Positions 16,107 to 24,961 of a stretch of 64,000 bases of DNA are shown piece by piece. The DNA comes from Pseudomonas sp. ANT_J12 (lineage in GTDB: Bacteria; Pseudomonadota; Gammaproteobacteria; Pseudomonadales; Pseudomonadaceae), in the NCBI RefSeq assembly GCF_008370045.1, contig NZ_VOBN01000007.1:206558-270557 (forward strand), given 5' to 3'. The notes under the pieces are model-generated. The model ran no database searches. It saw only the letters and a program-made list of their open reading frames with translations, and was not told the origin of the DNA. A program made the translations under genes and the position numbers. Every line of letters begins with the position of its first letter. Within the stretch, counting starts at the first letter, position 1.

Positions 16107-17993
16107 ATGTCCTTTGCTTCCCTCGGTCTCTCCGAGGCTTTAGTCCGTGCCATCGAGGCAGCGGGCTATACCGAGCCTACTCCGGTGCAACAGCGGGCTA
16201 TCCCCGCCGTGTTGCAAGGTCGCGACCTGATGGTTGCGGCGCAGACAGGTACTGGTAAAACCGGCGGCTTCGCCCTTCCGATCCTGGAGCGGTTGTTCCC
16301 CAACGGTCACCCGGACAAATCCCAGCGTCACGGCCCGCGCCAACCGCGCGTCCTGGTCCTGACCCCTACCCGCGAACTCGCGGCTCAGGTCCATGAAAGC
16401 TTCAAGGTCTATGCCCGTGACCTGAAGTTCGTCAGCGCCTGCATCTTCGGCGGCGTCGGCATGAACCCACAGGTTCAGGCCATGTCCCGCGGTGTTGACG
16501 TGCTGGTGGCCTGCCCTGGCCGCCTGCTCGACCTCGCCGGTCAAGGCAGCGTCGATCTGTCCCACGTGGAAATCCTCGTGCTGGACGAAGCCGACCGCAT
16601 GCTCGACATGGGCTTTGTCCATGACGTGAAAAAGGTCCTTGCCCGTCTGCCGAGCAAACGCCAGAACCTGCTGTTCTCGGCGACCTTCTCCAAAGACATC
16701 ACCGACCTCGCCGGCAAACTGCTGCACAACCCGGAACGCATCGAAGTCACGCCGCCGAACACCACGGTCGAGCGTATCGAACAGCGTGTGTTCCGCCTGG
16801 CCGCGAGCCACAAGCGCTCCTTGCTGGCGCATTTGATTACCGCCGGCGCCTGGGAACAGGTTCTGGTCTTCACCCGCACCAAGCACGGCGCCAACCGCCT
16901 GGCCGAGTACCTGGACAAACACGGCCTGAGCGCCGTCGCGATCCACGGTAACAAGAGCCAGAACGCGCGCACCAAAGCCCTGGCCGACTTCAAGGCCGGT
17001 GAAGTGCGCATCCTGGTTGCCACCGACATCGCCGCTCGCGGCCTCGACATCGACCAGTTGCCCCACGTGGTCAACTTCGAACTGCCGAACGTCGACGAAG
17101 ACTATGTGCACCGTATCGGCCGTACGGGCCGGGCCGGTCGTTCGGGCGAGGCGATCTCGCTGGTCGCCCCGGACGAAGAGAAGCTGCTGAAAAGCATCGA
17201 GCGCATGACCAAGCAGAAGATTGCCGACGGCAACCTGATGGGCTTCGACTCCAGCGCTGTAGAAGCCGAGAAGCCAGAAGTCCGCGAGCGTCCGGATGTG
17301 CGTAACCCGCGCAACCCACGTGGCCCGCGCGGCGACGGTCCGAACGGCACTGGCGGTGGCGGCGGTCGTAAAGACAAAGGCAAGGACAAGGGCGGCAAGG
17401 AAAAACCTGCCGCTACTGGCCGTGGCGATCGCCCTGCCCGTGAGCACAAACCACGCGAAGGCACCCCGGCCCGCGAACAACAGCGTCCGGCGCCACGCGC
17501 TGCGGCGGCTGATCGCGCGCCGGACGAGTTCCTGGACGATGACGTGGATAACTTCGGTAACCGCGTTGACTACGTGCCGCAAGCCAAACCGGCCCAGGGC
17601 CGTGGTCGTCGCCCGGGTGCTCCGGCACAAGGCGCGGCAGCGGGCGCAGGTGCTGGTGCTCCGCGCACCGGCGGCAAGCCTCAGGGTCGCCAAAGCGGTC
17701 CGCGCAGCAGCGACGGCGCCACCACCGGCACCCCGCCAGCCAAGCGCAGCGGCCCACGCAACGGCGCGCCACGTGACGGTCAGGCCCGTCGCGAAGAGTC
17801 CCGCAACCGCCGCCCGGCCCGCACCGACGACCAGCCTCGTTCGGAACCGGCCGTGCAGAACCCGCGTGGCCCGGCACCGAAGATCATCCATAAAGAGTCG
17901 AAAACCGATCGGTTCCCGACGCCTGAGCAACTGGATCAACTGCCAGGCCGCCCACGCGGCGAAAAACCAGCATTGCTGACTCGCAATCGCTGA
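16107..17993 (+). CDS. rhlE: DEAD-box ATP-dependent RNA helicase, RhlE type
   Basis: ATP-dependent RNA unwinding enzyme of 628 residues. The start at 16107 (MSFASLGLSEALVRAIEAAGY) begins the Q-motif. Visible motifs in order: AQTGTGKT (I, near 46), PTRELA (Ia), DEAD (II, VLDEADRMLD near 160), SAT (III), and ARGLDID plus HRIGRTGRAGR (V, VI, near 310-345). After about residue 400 comes a 220-residue Gly/Arg/Pro/Ala-rich tail of low complexity, likely to bind RNA nonspecifically. The ORF could extend upstream to 15885, but the leader is GC-rich and lacks family similarity. A terminator follows directly. Confidence 0.95.
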   Translation: MSFASLGLSEALVRAIEAAGYTEPTPVQQRAIPAVLQGRDLMVAAQTGTGKTGGFALPILERLFPNGHPDKSQRHGPRQPRVLVLTPTRELAAQVHESFKVYARDLKFVSACIFGGVGMNPQVQAMSRGVDVLVACPGRLLDLAGQGSVDLSHVEILVLDEADRMLDMGFVHDVKKVLARLPSKRQNLLFSATFSKDITDLAGKLLHNPERIEVTPPNTTVERIEQRVFRLAASHKRSLLAHLITAGAWEQVLVFTRTKHGANRLAEYLDKHGLSAVAIHGNKSQNARTKALADFKAGEVRILVATDIAARGLDIDQLPHVVNFELPNVDEDYVHRIGRTGRAGRSGEAISLVAPDEEKLLKSIERMTKQKIADGNLMGFDSSAVEAEKPEVRERPDVRNPRNPRGPRGDGPNGTGGGGGRKDKGKDKGGKEKPAATGRGDRPAREHKPREGTPAREQQRPAPRAAAADRAPDEFLDDDVDNFGNRVDYVPQAKPAQGRGRRPGAPAQGAAAGAGAGAPRTGGKPQGRQSGPRSSDGATTGTPPAKRSGPRNGAPRDGQARREESRNRRPARTDDQPRSEPAVQNPRGPAPKIIHKESKTDRFPTPEQLDQLPGRPRGEKPALLTRNR

Positions 17994-18012
17994 TTTAACG
18001 CAGTAACCAAAA

Positions 18013-18045
18013 ATGCCCCGGATCGCGAGATTCGGGGCATTTTTT
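18013..18045 (+). terminator. Intrinsic terminator of the RhlE-type helicase gene
   Basis: atgccccgga / ttcggggcat stem with a cgcga loop region, followed by five T residues. Confidence 0.93.
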
Positions 18046-18060
18046 ATGCACACCAACCCC

Positions 18061-18149
18061 TGTAGGAGCGAGGCTTGCCCGCGAAGGCGCCATCCGCGAC
18101 ACAACAGAAACCGAGTTGCCCCCGTTCGCGGGCAAGCCTCGCTCCTACA
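18061..18149. repeat. REP doublet, family A, arms facing inward
   Basis: tgtaggagcgaggcttgccc at 18061 and gggcaagcctcgctcctaca ending at 18149, with a 40-base centre. It sits between the two facing terminators of rhlE and yceI. Confidence 0.93.
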
Positions 18150-18183
18150 GGGTTTTGTCGTCCATGCAATTTGTGTTCGGCCA

Positions 18184-18219
18184 TAAAAAAACGCCCCCGA
18201 TCGCGAGATCGGGGGCGTT
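18184..18219 (-). terminator. Intrinsic terminator of yceI (probably works both ways)
   Basis: aacgcccccgatc / gatcgggggcgtt stem with a gcga loop, with an A-run (six bases) on the left that reads as T-run on the minus strand. T residues also follow on the plus strand. Confidence 0.92.
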
Positions 18220-18238
18220 TTTGTTGAAGCGGCGAAGG

Positions 18239-18832
18239 TTACTTCGCTTTCACACCTTCAAACGTGACGTACAGATCAACCGCGTCGGACTGCGGACCCA
18301 GGTCCATCATCTTGCCGAAATCAGAGCGCTTGATGCTGGTGGTGCCTTCGAAGCCTGCACGGTAGCCGCCCCATGGATCCTTGCCTTCACCCAGGAAAGT
18401 GGCCTTGACTACAACTGGTTTGGTGACACCAGCAATAGTCAGGTTGCCCGCCACGTCGGCAGTGACTTTACCGTCGGCGTTTTTGCCGGTGGTTTTAACG
18501 CCGGTGGACACGAACGTAGCTTTAGGGAAATCAGCTACTTTCAGGAAGTCTTTGCTGGAGATGTGCTTGTCGCGCTCAGCGTTGTTAGTGAAAACGCTGG
18601 CGGTGTTCACGTTGAACTCGATCTTGCTGTCTTCTGGCTTGGCAGCGTCGAAGCTGAACTTGCCGTCGATATCCTTGAAGGTACCGGTGATGTAGCTGTA
18701 ACCCAAGTGGCTGATCTTGAAGTCAACGAAGGCGTGCTGGCCTTCCTTGTCGACGGTGTAGTCAGCAGCCATCACGTTAGCGGACAGCAGCGCGGAACCG
18801 ATTGCCAGAGCGGCGAGAGTCTTTTTCAACAT
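18239..18832 (-). CDS. YceI-family secreted protein
   Basis: A periplasmic or secreted lipocalin-like protein of 197 residues. The signal peptide is MLKKTLAALAIGSALLSANVMAADY with cleavage after AMA-like MAA. The mature part shows the YceI pattern: HAFVDFKISHLGYSYITGTFKDIDGKF early, then VTADVAGNLTIAGVTKPV, and the end YVTFEGVKAK. E. coli YceI-type proteins bind polyprenyl chains. The P. aeruginosa relative PA0423 (PasP) has been described as a secreted protease; whether this one shares that activity is not visible. It is downstream of the cytochrome b561 gene, 32 bases apart, the common YceI pairing. Confidence 0.93.
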   Translation of the reverse strand: MLKKTLAALAIGSALLSANVMAADYTVDKEGQHAFVDFKISHLGYSYITGTFKDIDGKFSFDAAKPEDSKIEFNVNTASVFTNNAERDKHISSKDFLKVADFPKATFVSTGVKTTGKNADGKVTADVAGNLTIAGVTKPVVVKATFLGEGKDPWGGYRAGFEGTTSIKRSDFGKMMDLGPQSDAVDLYVTFEGVKAK

Positions 18833-18864
18833 GCTTTATTTCCTTTTGGAGTCGAGGTTGAATT

Positions 18865-19416
18865 TCAGGCTTTGCGACCCAGCATTCGCTTGAGGGTCAC
18901 ATCACGGTCGATAAAGTGGTGCTTCAATGCTGCCAACGCATGGAGACCGGAAAAAATTACCAGCGCCCACGCCAGGTACAGATGAATCGCACCTGCGGTA
19001 TCTGCCTGGTCCGGTAGTCCGGACACCAGTGCAGGCACTTCAAACCAATCAAACACCGGGATCCCGACGCCTTCTGCGGTGGAAATCAGGTAACCGGCAA
19101 TCATCACAGCAAACAGGCAGAGATACAGAAAGGCATGCCCGAATTTCGCACCCAGGCGCGTCATGCGGCTGTAGCTGGTCAAGGTCGGTGGCGGTGGGCT
19201 GATAAGGCGCCACACCACGCGAAACACCATCAACGCCAGCAAGATCAGACCGATGCTCTTGTGGATATCCGGCCCTGCCTTGCGCCAGGGATCGTAATAA
19301 CCGAGACCGACCATCCACAGACCCAACGCGAACATTGCGAACACCGCCAGCGCTACGCCCCAGTGCATGAAGATGCTGACCCAGCCGTAGCGAGCAGTAG
19401 AGTTTCGTAGTTGCAT
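18865..19416 (-). CDS. Cytochrome b561
   Basis: An inner-membrane di-haem cytochrome of 183 residues with four membrane helices (first MHWGVALAVFAMFALGLWMVG). Haem-ligand histidines fit the b561 pattern: the HWG in helix 1, DIHKSIG before helix 2, and the pair GAIHLYLAWALVIFSGLHALAALKHHF near the end. The ATG at 19416 is used; an upstream TTG adds two residues. It is cotranscribed with yceI. Electron transfer from the quinone pool to a periplasmic acceptor is the likely role. Confidence 0.93.
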   Translation of the reverse strand: MQLRNSTARYGWVSIFMHWGVALAVFAMFALGLWMVGLGYYDPWRKAGPDIHKSIGLILLALMVFRVVWRLISPPPPTLTSYSRMTRLGAKFGHAFLYLCLFAVMIAGYLISTAEGVGIPVFDWFEVPALVSGLPDQADTAGAIHLYLAWALVIFSGLHALAALKHHFIDRDVTLKRMLGRKA

Positions 19417-19637
19417 TGCCAAGTCCCTGTAAGTGCTGGCCCAAGACTATCGAGTTATCTATCGATTTAAAGCGGAAAATTTCGCTTTGAAATATCGAGA
19501 AATACGATCAAGAGTCTCTTAGGGATGCGTTAAGGAAAGATTAAAGACGCCAATCTCTGAAAAACCAGGTAGTCCAGGCCAAGAACACCTGCGCCATCCG
19601 GTTTATTCGAATCGTGAGGGCCCTTTTCTTCAGGCGT
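19417..19637 (-). promoter_or_regulatory. Upstream region of the b561-yceI unit, no gene seen
   Basis: AT-rich compared with its neighbours (stretches such as atcgatttaaagcggaaaatttcgc). It must hold the promoter of the minus-strand b561-yceI pair, but no unambiguous box pair stands out and no coding frame is convincing. Confidence 0.4.
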
Positions 19638-19671
19638 AAAAAAAGCGCGGCATCACTGCCGCGCTTTCTTT
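19638..19671 (-). terminator. Intrinsic terminator of the amine oxidase gene
   Basis: aaagcgcggca / tgccgcgcttt stem with a tcac loop, A-run on its left, so a T-run on the minus strand. It lies 15 bases past the oxidase stop codon. Confidence 0.9.
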
Positions 19672-19685
19672 TTCAACCCAAAGCC

Positions 19686-21449
19686 TTACTGCGCTTTGGT
19701 ATCGGTCGCTGCCGGTGTCGTTGCAGCAGGCTTCTTGGCCGCTGGTTTCTTCGCCGGTTCAGCTTTCTTGGCCGGAGCCTTTTTAGCATCGGTTTTCGCT
19801 GCCGGCTTCTTCGCCGCAGGCTTGGCCGCTTTCTTCGCAGGCTCGGCCTTGGCCGGTGCCGCTGGCTTCGGTGCTTCCACTGGCGCCGGGGCCGGGGTTG
19901 GCACTGGAGCAGGGGCCGGAGCTGGCGGGGTCACTGGTTCTGGGGCCTTGACCGGTTCTGGCTTCTTGTCGTCATCCGAACCGCCGAACAGGTTGGTGAA
20001 GAAGTTACCTTTCTTCGCCGCCACTGCGCCGGCCGCTGCTGCGGTCGCTGCCGGCACAACTTTCACCGGTTCAAACGACTTGCCCGCCGCCAGGTCTTCA
20101 ACCTGACTGGCCGCACGCTGGCCAGTGCGCAAAGCACCTTCCAGGGTGCCCGGGTACAAGGTGTCGGTGTGTTCGCCGGCAAAGGCTACACGTTGCAGCG
20201 GACGCTCCCACAGGCGCCAGTACTTGCTGATCTGGCCCGGACCGAAGGCCAGGTAAGCGCCGCCCATCGACGGGTCGGTGCTGTAGCGGCGGATTTCATA
20301 ACCGGTGAACGAACCGCGCGCCTGTGGATAAAACGCGTGCAGGCGAATCAGCACCTGATCGACCATCTGCTTGTCGCCGAAAGCCTGCATCACCCGCGCA
20401 TTGTCGCCGGACAGGTTGATCACCACGTTGGCGCCACCCTTGAGCGCCGGCTCTACCCACAACATACCGAGGCCGGCGTTGCTGTAGATCTCGCCGGACA
20501 TGCGCGCCTTGCTTTCCCAGACCGGGGTCTTGAACTTCAGCATGATCTGGTCGCGCCAACCGTAGTTGGTGCCCTTGATCGCGCCCATGTGCTGGGCATC
20601 CAGCGACGGGGTCATGATGATCTTGCTCAGGGCGCGCAATGGCACGGCGACCACCACGTAGTCAGCCTGATAGCCAACACTGCCGACCTTGACGGTCACG
20701 CCGTCCTTGTCCTGGGTGATGGCCGAGACTGGCGAGTTGGTCTTGATGGTCTTCAGTTGTTTGACGAAGGCCTGGGCCAGCACCGGGCTACCGCCGATCA
20801 GGCGCGAAGCGCGCAGGTCACGGTCGGAAACGCCTTGGTACACCCGGCTCTGTTGTGCGAAATACAGCAGCGACAGGCGCGAAGGTTCGTCGTAACGGGT
20901 ACGAATCTGCTGGTTCACCAACTGACGGGCAGTCGCTGGCAGGGTCAGACGATCGAGCCAGTTGGCCACGTTGATCTGGTCCAGGGCGAACAGCGTGCTG
21001 TTGGCTGCCGGGTTTTGCGGGTCGGTGATCGAGCGCGCCAGGTCATCCAGGGTCTTTTCGTAGCGCTTGAGCGCTTCGGCGGTGGCCGGTTGCTTGGTTG
21101 CCAGGTCGGCGGCGGTGAAGTACTCGCCGTCGATCAGGTAGCCCGGCGTACGCACGAATTCAGGCGCCGGCGTGGTGCCGAGCTTGAAGGTCGACACATA
21201 TTTGTTCAGCACCGGTTGGGCCTTGTCGCTGCCGATCCACTCGCTGGTGGCCATGCCGGAGCGACCGCCCAGGCTTGGCTTGGCTTCCAGCACGGTGACC
21301 TGCCAGCCTTTGTTTTGCAGCTCGTAGGCCGCGGTGAGGCCCGAAAGCCCGCCGCCGATCACGATTGCCGTTTTATCCTTGGCCAGCGCCGAAACGCTGA
21401 ACAGCCCCAACATCACCAGCGCACAGGCGCGCAGCCAACCAGCAGACAT
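19686..21449 (-). CDS. Secreted FAD-dependent amine oxidase with Lys/Ala/Pro-rich tail
   Basis: A 587-residue flavoprotein. A signal peptide (MSAGWLRACALVMLGLFSVSALA) is followed by the dinucleotide motif AIVIGGGLSGLTAAYELQNKGWQVTVLEAKPSLGGRSG in the mature N-terminus. The C-terminal flavin-site segment VAFAGEHTDTLYPGTLEGALRTGQRAA lies near residue 425. This is the monoamine oxidase fold. From about residue 485 the protein is low-complexity, first Pro/Ala and then repeated KPAAKK units. The tail resembles histone H1-like AlgP tails and could bind polyanions; this is inference. The substrate is unknown. Confidence 0.88.
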   Translation of the reverse strand: MSAGWLRACALVMLGLFSVSALAKDKTAIVIGGGLSGLTAAYELQNKGWQVTVLEAKPSLGGRSGMATSEWIGSDKAQPVLNKYVSTFKLGTTPAPEFVRTPGYLIDGEYFTAADLATKQPATAEALKRYEKTLDDLARSITDPQNPAANSTLFALDQINVANWLDRLTLPATARQLVNQQIRTRYDEPSRLSLLYFAQQSRVYQGVSDRDLRASRLIGGSPVLAQAFVKQLKTIKTNSPVSAITQDKDGVTVKVGSVGYQADYVVVAVPLRALSKIIMTPSLDAQHMGAIKGTNYGWRDQIMLKFKTPVWESKARMSGEIYSNAGLGMLWVEPALKGGANVVINLSGDNARVMQAFGDKQMVDQVLIRLHAFYPQARGSFTGYEIRRYSTDPSMGGAYLAFGPGQISKYWRLWERPLQRVAFAGEHTDTLYPGTLEGALRTGQRAASQVEDLAAGKSFEPVKVVPAATAAAAGAVAAKKGNFFTNLFGGSDDDKKPEPVKAPEPVTPPAPAPAPVPTPAPAPVEAPKPAAPAKAEPAKKAAKPAAKKPAAKTDAKKAPAKKAEPAKKPAAKKPAATTPAATDTKAQ

Positions 21450-21671
21450 TCAGCGAACTCCGGAAATCAGGTAGGAAAAAGCAGTTTTGCGAGTCAGACG
21501 ACTCAAAGAACCGCGAAGAATACGTCAGCCATCAAAACGCCGCCAGCGACGTCTATTACCCCATACAAAGTAGCTCAATCGACACAATGGGTTGTCCCGG
21601 CGCGATGCATTGCATAGGCTTGCGCGATTGTTTGCCCGCGCCTGCCGCGGACCGCCTCGAGGAGACTGTAA

Positions 21672-23078
21672 ATGGGCCTGAATAATCAGTGGATGCAACG
21701 GGACCTGGCCGTGTTGTGGCACCCCTGCACCCAGATGAAAGACCACGAACAGCTGCCGCTGATCCCGATCAAGCGCGGTGAAGGCATCTGGCTGGAAGAC
21801 TTCGAAGGCAAGCGCTACCTCGACGCCGTCAGTTCCTGGTGGGTCAACGTGTTCGGCCACGCCAACCCGCGAATCAATCAGCGCATCAAGGACCAGGTCG
21901 ATCAACTGGAACACGTGATCCTTGCTGGTTTCAGCCATCAGCCGGTGATCGAGCTGTCCGAACGCCTGGTGAAGATGACCCCGGAAGGCCTGACCCGGTG
22001 CTTCTACGCCGATAACGGTTCGTCCTGCATCGAAGTCGCGCTGAAAATGAGCTTTCACTACTGGCTCAACCGCGGCCAGCCGAACAAGAAGCGCTTCGTC
22101 ACCCTGACCAACGGCTACCACGGCGAAACCATGGCGGCGATGGCGGTGGGCGACGTGCCGCTGTTCACCGAAACCTATAAAGCCCTGCTGATGGACACCA
22201 TCAAGGTGCCGAGCCCGGATTGCTACCTGCGCCCGGAAGGCATGAGCTGGGAAGAACACTCGCGCAACATGTTCGTCGCCATGGAACAGACCCTGGCCGA
22301 GAACCATGACACCGTCGCCGCCGTGATCCTTGAGCCGTTGATTCAAGGCGCGGGCGGCATGCGCATGTACCACCCGGTTTACCTCAAGCTGCTGCGCGAA
22401 GCCTGCGACCGTTATGGCGTGCACCTGATCCACGACGAAATCGCCGTCGGCTTCGGCCGCACCGGGACGATGTTCGCCTGTGAACAGGCCGGCATCCGCC
22501 CGGACTTCCTGTGCCTGTCCAAGGCCCTGACCGGCGGCTACCTGCCACTGGCGGCGGTGCTGACCACCGACGACGTCTACAGCGCCTTCTACGACGACTA
22601 CCCGACCCTGCGCGCCTTCCTGCATTCCCACAGCTACACCGGCAACCCGCTGGCGTGCGCAGCGGCACTGGCGACGCTGGATATCTTCGAAGAAGACAAC
22701 GTCATCGAGAACAACAAGGCCCTGGCCCAGCGCATGGCCACCTCCACCGCGCACCTGGTCGATCACCCGAACGTGGCGGAAGTACGCCAGACCGGGATGG
22801 TCCTGGCCATCGAGATGGTCAAGGACAAGGCGACCAAGGAAGCCTACCCGTGGCAAGAGCGCCGTGGCTTGAAAGTGTTCAAGCACGCCTTGGAGCGCGG
22901 TGCTTTACTTCGCCCGTTGGGCAGCGTGGTGTATTTCCTGCCGCCGTACGTGATTACCCCGGAGCAGATTGATTTCCTCGCGGAGGTGGCCAGTGAAGGG
23001 ATCGATATTGCGACCCGCAATAGCGTCAGCGTGTCGGTGCCGGAAGACTTTCACCCCGGCTTCCGTGATCCGGGCTAA
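21672..23078 (+). CDS. bioA: Adenosylmethionine-8-amino-7-oxononanoate aminotransferase
   Basis: Biotin synthesis: transfers the amino group of SAM to KAPA to form DAPA, with pyridoxal phosphate. The 468 residues fit the family. SSWWVNVFGHANPRIN near residue 57 is the BioA substrate/cofactor region, NGYHGETMAAMAVGD near 152 binds PLP, HDEIAVGFGRTG near 255 holds the PLP-ring Asp, and LSKALTGGYLPLAAV near 284 holds the Schiff-base Lys. It stands apart from the other bio genes, next to rsmE, as in P. aeruginosa. An ggaga box precedes the ATG. Confidence 0.96.
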   Translation: MGLNNQWMQRDLAVLWHPCTQMKDHEQLPLIPIKRGEGIWLEDFEGKRYLDAVSSWWVNVFGHANPRINQRIKDQVDQLEHVILAGFSHQPVIELSERLVKMTPEGLTRCFYADNGSSCIEVALKMSFHYWLNRGQPNKKRFVTLTNGYHGETMAAMAVGDVPLFTETYKALLMDTIKVPSPDCYLRPEGMSWEEHSRNMFVAMEQTLAENHDTVAAVILEPLIQGAGGMRMYHPVYLKLLREACDRYGVHLIHDEIAVGFGRTGTMFACEQAGIRPDFLCLSKALTGGYLPLAAVLTTDDVYSAFYDDYPTLRAFLHSHSYTGNPLACAAALATLDIFEEDNVIENNKALAQRMATSTAHLVDHPNVAEVRQTGMVLAIEMVKDKATKEAYPWQERRGLKVFKHALERGALLRPLGSVVYFLPPYVITPEQIDFLAEVASEGIDIATRNSVSVSVPEDFHPGFRDPG

Positions 23079-23095
23079 CAGGCACTGCATAACCC

Positions 23096-23119
23096 TTGTG
23101 GCAAGCCCCCTCGCCACAA
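23096..23119. repeat. Minimal family B hairpin
   Basis: ttgtggc and gccacaa arms around aagccccctc. It looks like a family B doublet from which the centre has been deleted. Confidence 0.7.
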
Positions 23120-23169
23120 AGAGTCAGCAGCCACTAAAGCGATTCCGAGCCAATTTTTAGAGACCCAAG

Positions 23170-23889
23170 ATGAGACTGTCCCGCTTCTTTATCGACGCCC
23201 CCCTGAGCACCGGCGAGCACGAGTTGCCCGAGGCCCAGGCCCATTACATCAGCCGCGTGCTGCGCATGGCCGAGGGTGATGCGGTGCAATTGTTCGACGG
23301 CTCGGGCCACGAGTTTCGGGGTTCGCTGGTGGAAGTCGGCAAGAAACGCGTGGTGGTGCAGCTCGATGAAAGCTTCATCGGGCAAGTGGAGTCGCCGTTG
23401 TCGATCCACCTCGGCCAGGGCCTGTCCCGTGGCGAGCGCATGGATTGGGCGATCCAGAAAGCCACCGAACTGGGCGTGACCGAAATCACCCCGATCTTCA
23501 CCGACCGCTGCGAAGTCCGCCTCAAGGACGAACGCGCCGACAAACGCCTGCTGCATTGGCGCCAGGTGGCGATCAGCGCTTGCGAGCAGTGCGGGCGCTC
23601 ACGGGTGCCGGTGATTCATCCGCCGCTGCTGTTGGCGGATTGGTTGAAGCAGACCGAGGCGGAATTGAAGCTGGTGCTGCATCCGGTGGCGCAGCCGCTG
23701 GTGAGTCATGCCAAGCCTGCGACCCTGGCGTTTCTGATCGGCCCTGAAGGGGGGTTGTCGGAGGCGGAAGTGGATCAGGCCAAAGGGGCGGGTTTTCATG
23801 CGGCTCGACTGGGGCCGCGGGTGTTGCGCACCGAGACGGCGCCAGTGGTGGCGTTGGCGGTGGCTCAGCAATTGTGGGGTGACTTCTAA
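23170..23889 (+). CDS. rsmE: 16S rRNA (uracil-1498-N3)-methyltransferase
   Basis: Methylates N3 of U1498 of 16S rRNA with SAM. A SPOUT-class protein of 239 residues, normal length. MRLSRFFIDAPL opens the N-terminal PUA-like domain, QKATELGVTEITPIFTDRCEV near residue 97 is typical, and the SAM-binding knot is LAFLIGPEGGLSEAEVDQA near 187 with LGPRVLRTETAPVVAL near 218. A 24-base direct copy of its very end (23865-23888) occurs again at 27617-27640. Confidence 0.96.
   Translation: MRLSRFFIDAPLSTGEHELPEAQAHYISRVLRMAEGDAVQLFDGSGHEFRGSLVEVGKKRVVVQLDESFIGQVESPLSIHLGQGLSRGERMDWAIQKATELGVTEITPIFTDRCEVRLKDERADKRLLHWRQVAISACEQCGRSRVPVIHPPLLLADWLKQTEAELKLVLHPVAQPLVSHAKPATLAFLIGPEGGLSEAEVDQAKGAGFHAARLGPRVLRTETAPVVALAVAQQLWGDF
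23865..23888 (+). repeat. Left copy of 24-bp direct repeat (3' end of rsmE)
   Basis: The last 24 bases before the final base of the rsmE stop codon, tcagcaattgtgggg-t-gacttcta, match 27617-27640 at 23 of 24 positions. The two copies bracket the binding-protein/RidA/DadA/LysR module. Confidence 0.9.
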
Positions 23890-23905
23890 AAAGATCGCAG
23901 CCTTT

Positions 23906-24016
23906 GATCGTTCCCACGCTCTGCGTGGGAATGCCTCTTCGGACGCTCTGCGTTCGGCTCTGGATGGGACGCGGAGCGTCCCGGGCTGCATTCCCACGCG
24001 GAGCGTGGGAACGATC
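23906..24016. repeat. Palindromic repeat, family C
   Basis: gatcgttcccacgctctgcg to cgtgggaacgatc with the same nested palindromes as 11637-11743. It is preceded by a fragment of family D (aaaaagatcgcagcc). Confidence 0.92.
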
Positions 24017-24031
24017 AGGATCAGGAGGCGG

Positions 24032-24934
24032 TTATTGCACCGGCTCACTCACCGGTTTGGCGATGATCGCTTTCAGCTCGCTGGTCATCGGAAACTCCAG
24101 GTTCAAGCCCTTGGGCGGGATCGGCTGCTGGAACCAGCGGTTGTAGATGCCGTTGATTTCCCCTGAGCTGTACAGGTCGGCGAGTGTCGAGTTCACCAAC
24201 TCGAGAAATTGCGGATCGCCCTTGCGCACCATGCAGCTGTAGATTTCCCGCGATTGTTCCTCACCCACCACGACCCAGTTATGCGGATCGCGAGCCTTGG
24301 CCCGTTCGCCGTAGAGCAGCGCATCGTCCATGTAAAACGCCGCCGCCCTGCCCGACTGCAACATCTGGAACGCTTCGCCGTGGTCCTTGGCGCTGATCAC
24401 GAACATGTCGATTTTGTGATCGACGTTGTAGCTCTTCAGAAACCGCTCATTGGTGGTCCCCGCGGTGGTCACGACATTCTTGCCACGCAGGTCGGCGAAG
24501 CTTTTGATCCCGCTGTCCTTGGCCGTGAGCAACTGCCCTTTCACATAGATAAACCCGTAGGAAAACGCCACTTGCTGCAGGCGCTCTACCGTCACCCCGG
24601 TGGAGCCGCACTCAAGGTCGACCGTGCCGTTCTGCACCAGCGGAATGCGGGTTTGCGAGGTCACCAGGTTGTACTTCACCTGCAAGTTCGGCTGATCGAG
24701 TTTTTGCTTGATGCGCTCGACAATCTTGCCCGCCAGGTCCACCGAGTAACCCATCGGCTGCCCCGAGTGATCACCCACGTAGGAGAACGGCACCGACGCA
24801 TCGCGATAGCCCAGGGTGATGCTCTTGGCATTCGCGACCTTGTTCAGCGTGCCCGTCAGCGGCGCTTCCGTGGCCTGGACCTGACTGCCAAGCAGCAGAC
24901 CAAGGGTGCAGCCGATCAACGTGATTTTTTGCAT
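24032..24934 (-). CDS. Amino-acid ABC transporter solute-binding protein (family 3)
   Basis: A periplasmic protein of 300 residues. The signal peptide (MQKITLIGCTLGLLLGSQVQA) is followed by NAKSITLGYRDASVPFSYVG, a typical ligand-lobe start. PVGYSVDLAGKIVERIKQKL-like residues and VDLECGSTGVTVERLQQVAFS follow, close to the glutamate/aspartate GltI group. FADLRGKNVVTTAGTTNERFL near residue 145 supports acidic-amino-acid binding. No permease genes lie beside it. It is the third gene of a dadA-ridA-binding protein unit, so the ligand may be the amino acid that DadA oxidises. Confidence 0.9.
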   Translation of the reverse strand: MQKITLIGCTLGLLLGSQVQATEAPLTGTLNKVANAKSITLGYRDASVPFSYVGDHSGQPMGYSVDLAGKIVERIKQKLDQPNLQVKYNLVTSQTRIPLVQNGTVDLECGSTGVTVERLQQVAFSYGFIYVKGQLLTAKDSGIKSFADLRGKNVVTTAGTTNERFLKSYNVDHKIDMFVISAKDHGEAFQMLQSGRAAAFYMDDALLYGERAKARDPHNWVVVGEEQSREIYSCMVRKGDPQFLELVNSTLADLYSSGEINGIYNRWFQQPIPPKGLNLEFPMTSELKAIIAKPVSEPVQ

Positions 24935-24961
24935 TGTTATTCTCCGTTGTGGGTGGGGCGA

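Noticed and set aside
23906..24016. Family C repeat as attachment site of the DadA module
   Set aside because: Full copies occur at two other unrelated places, so it does not mark this module; the rsmE-end repeat does.
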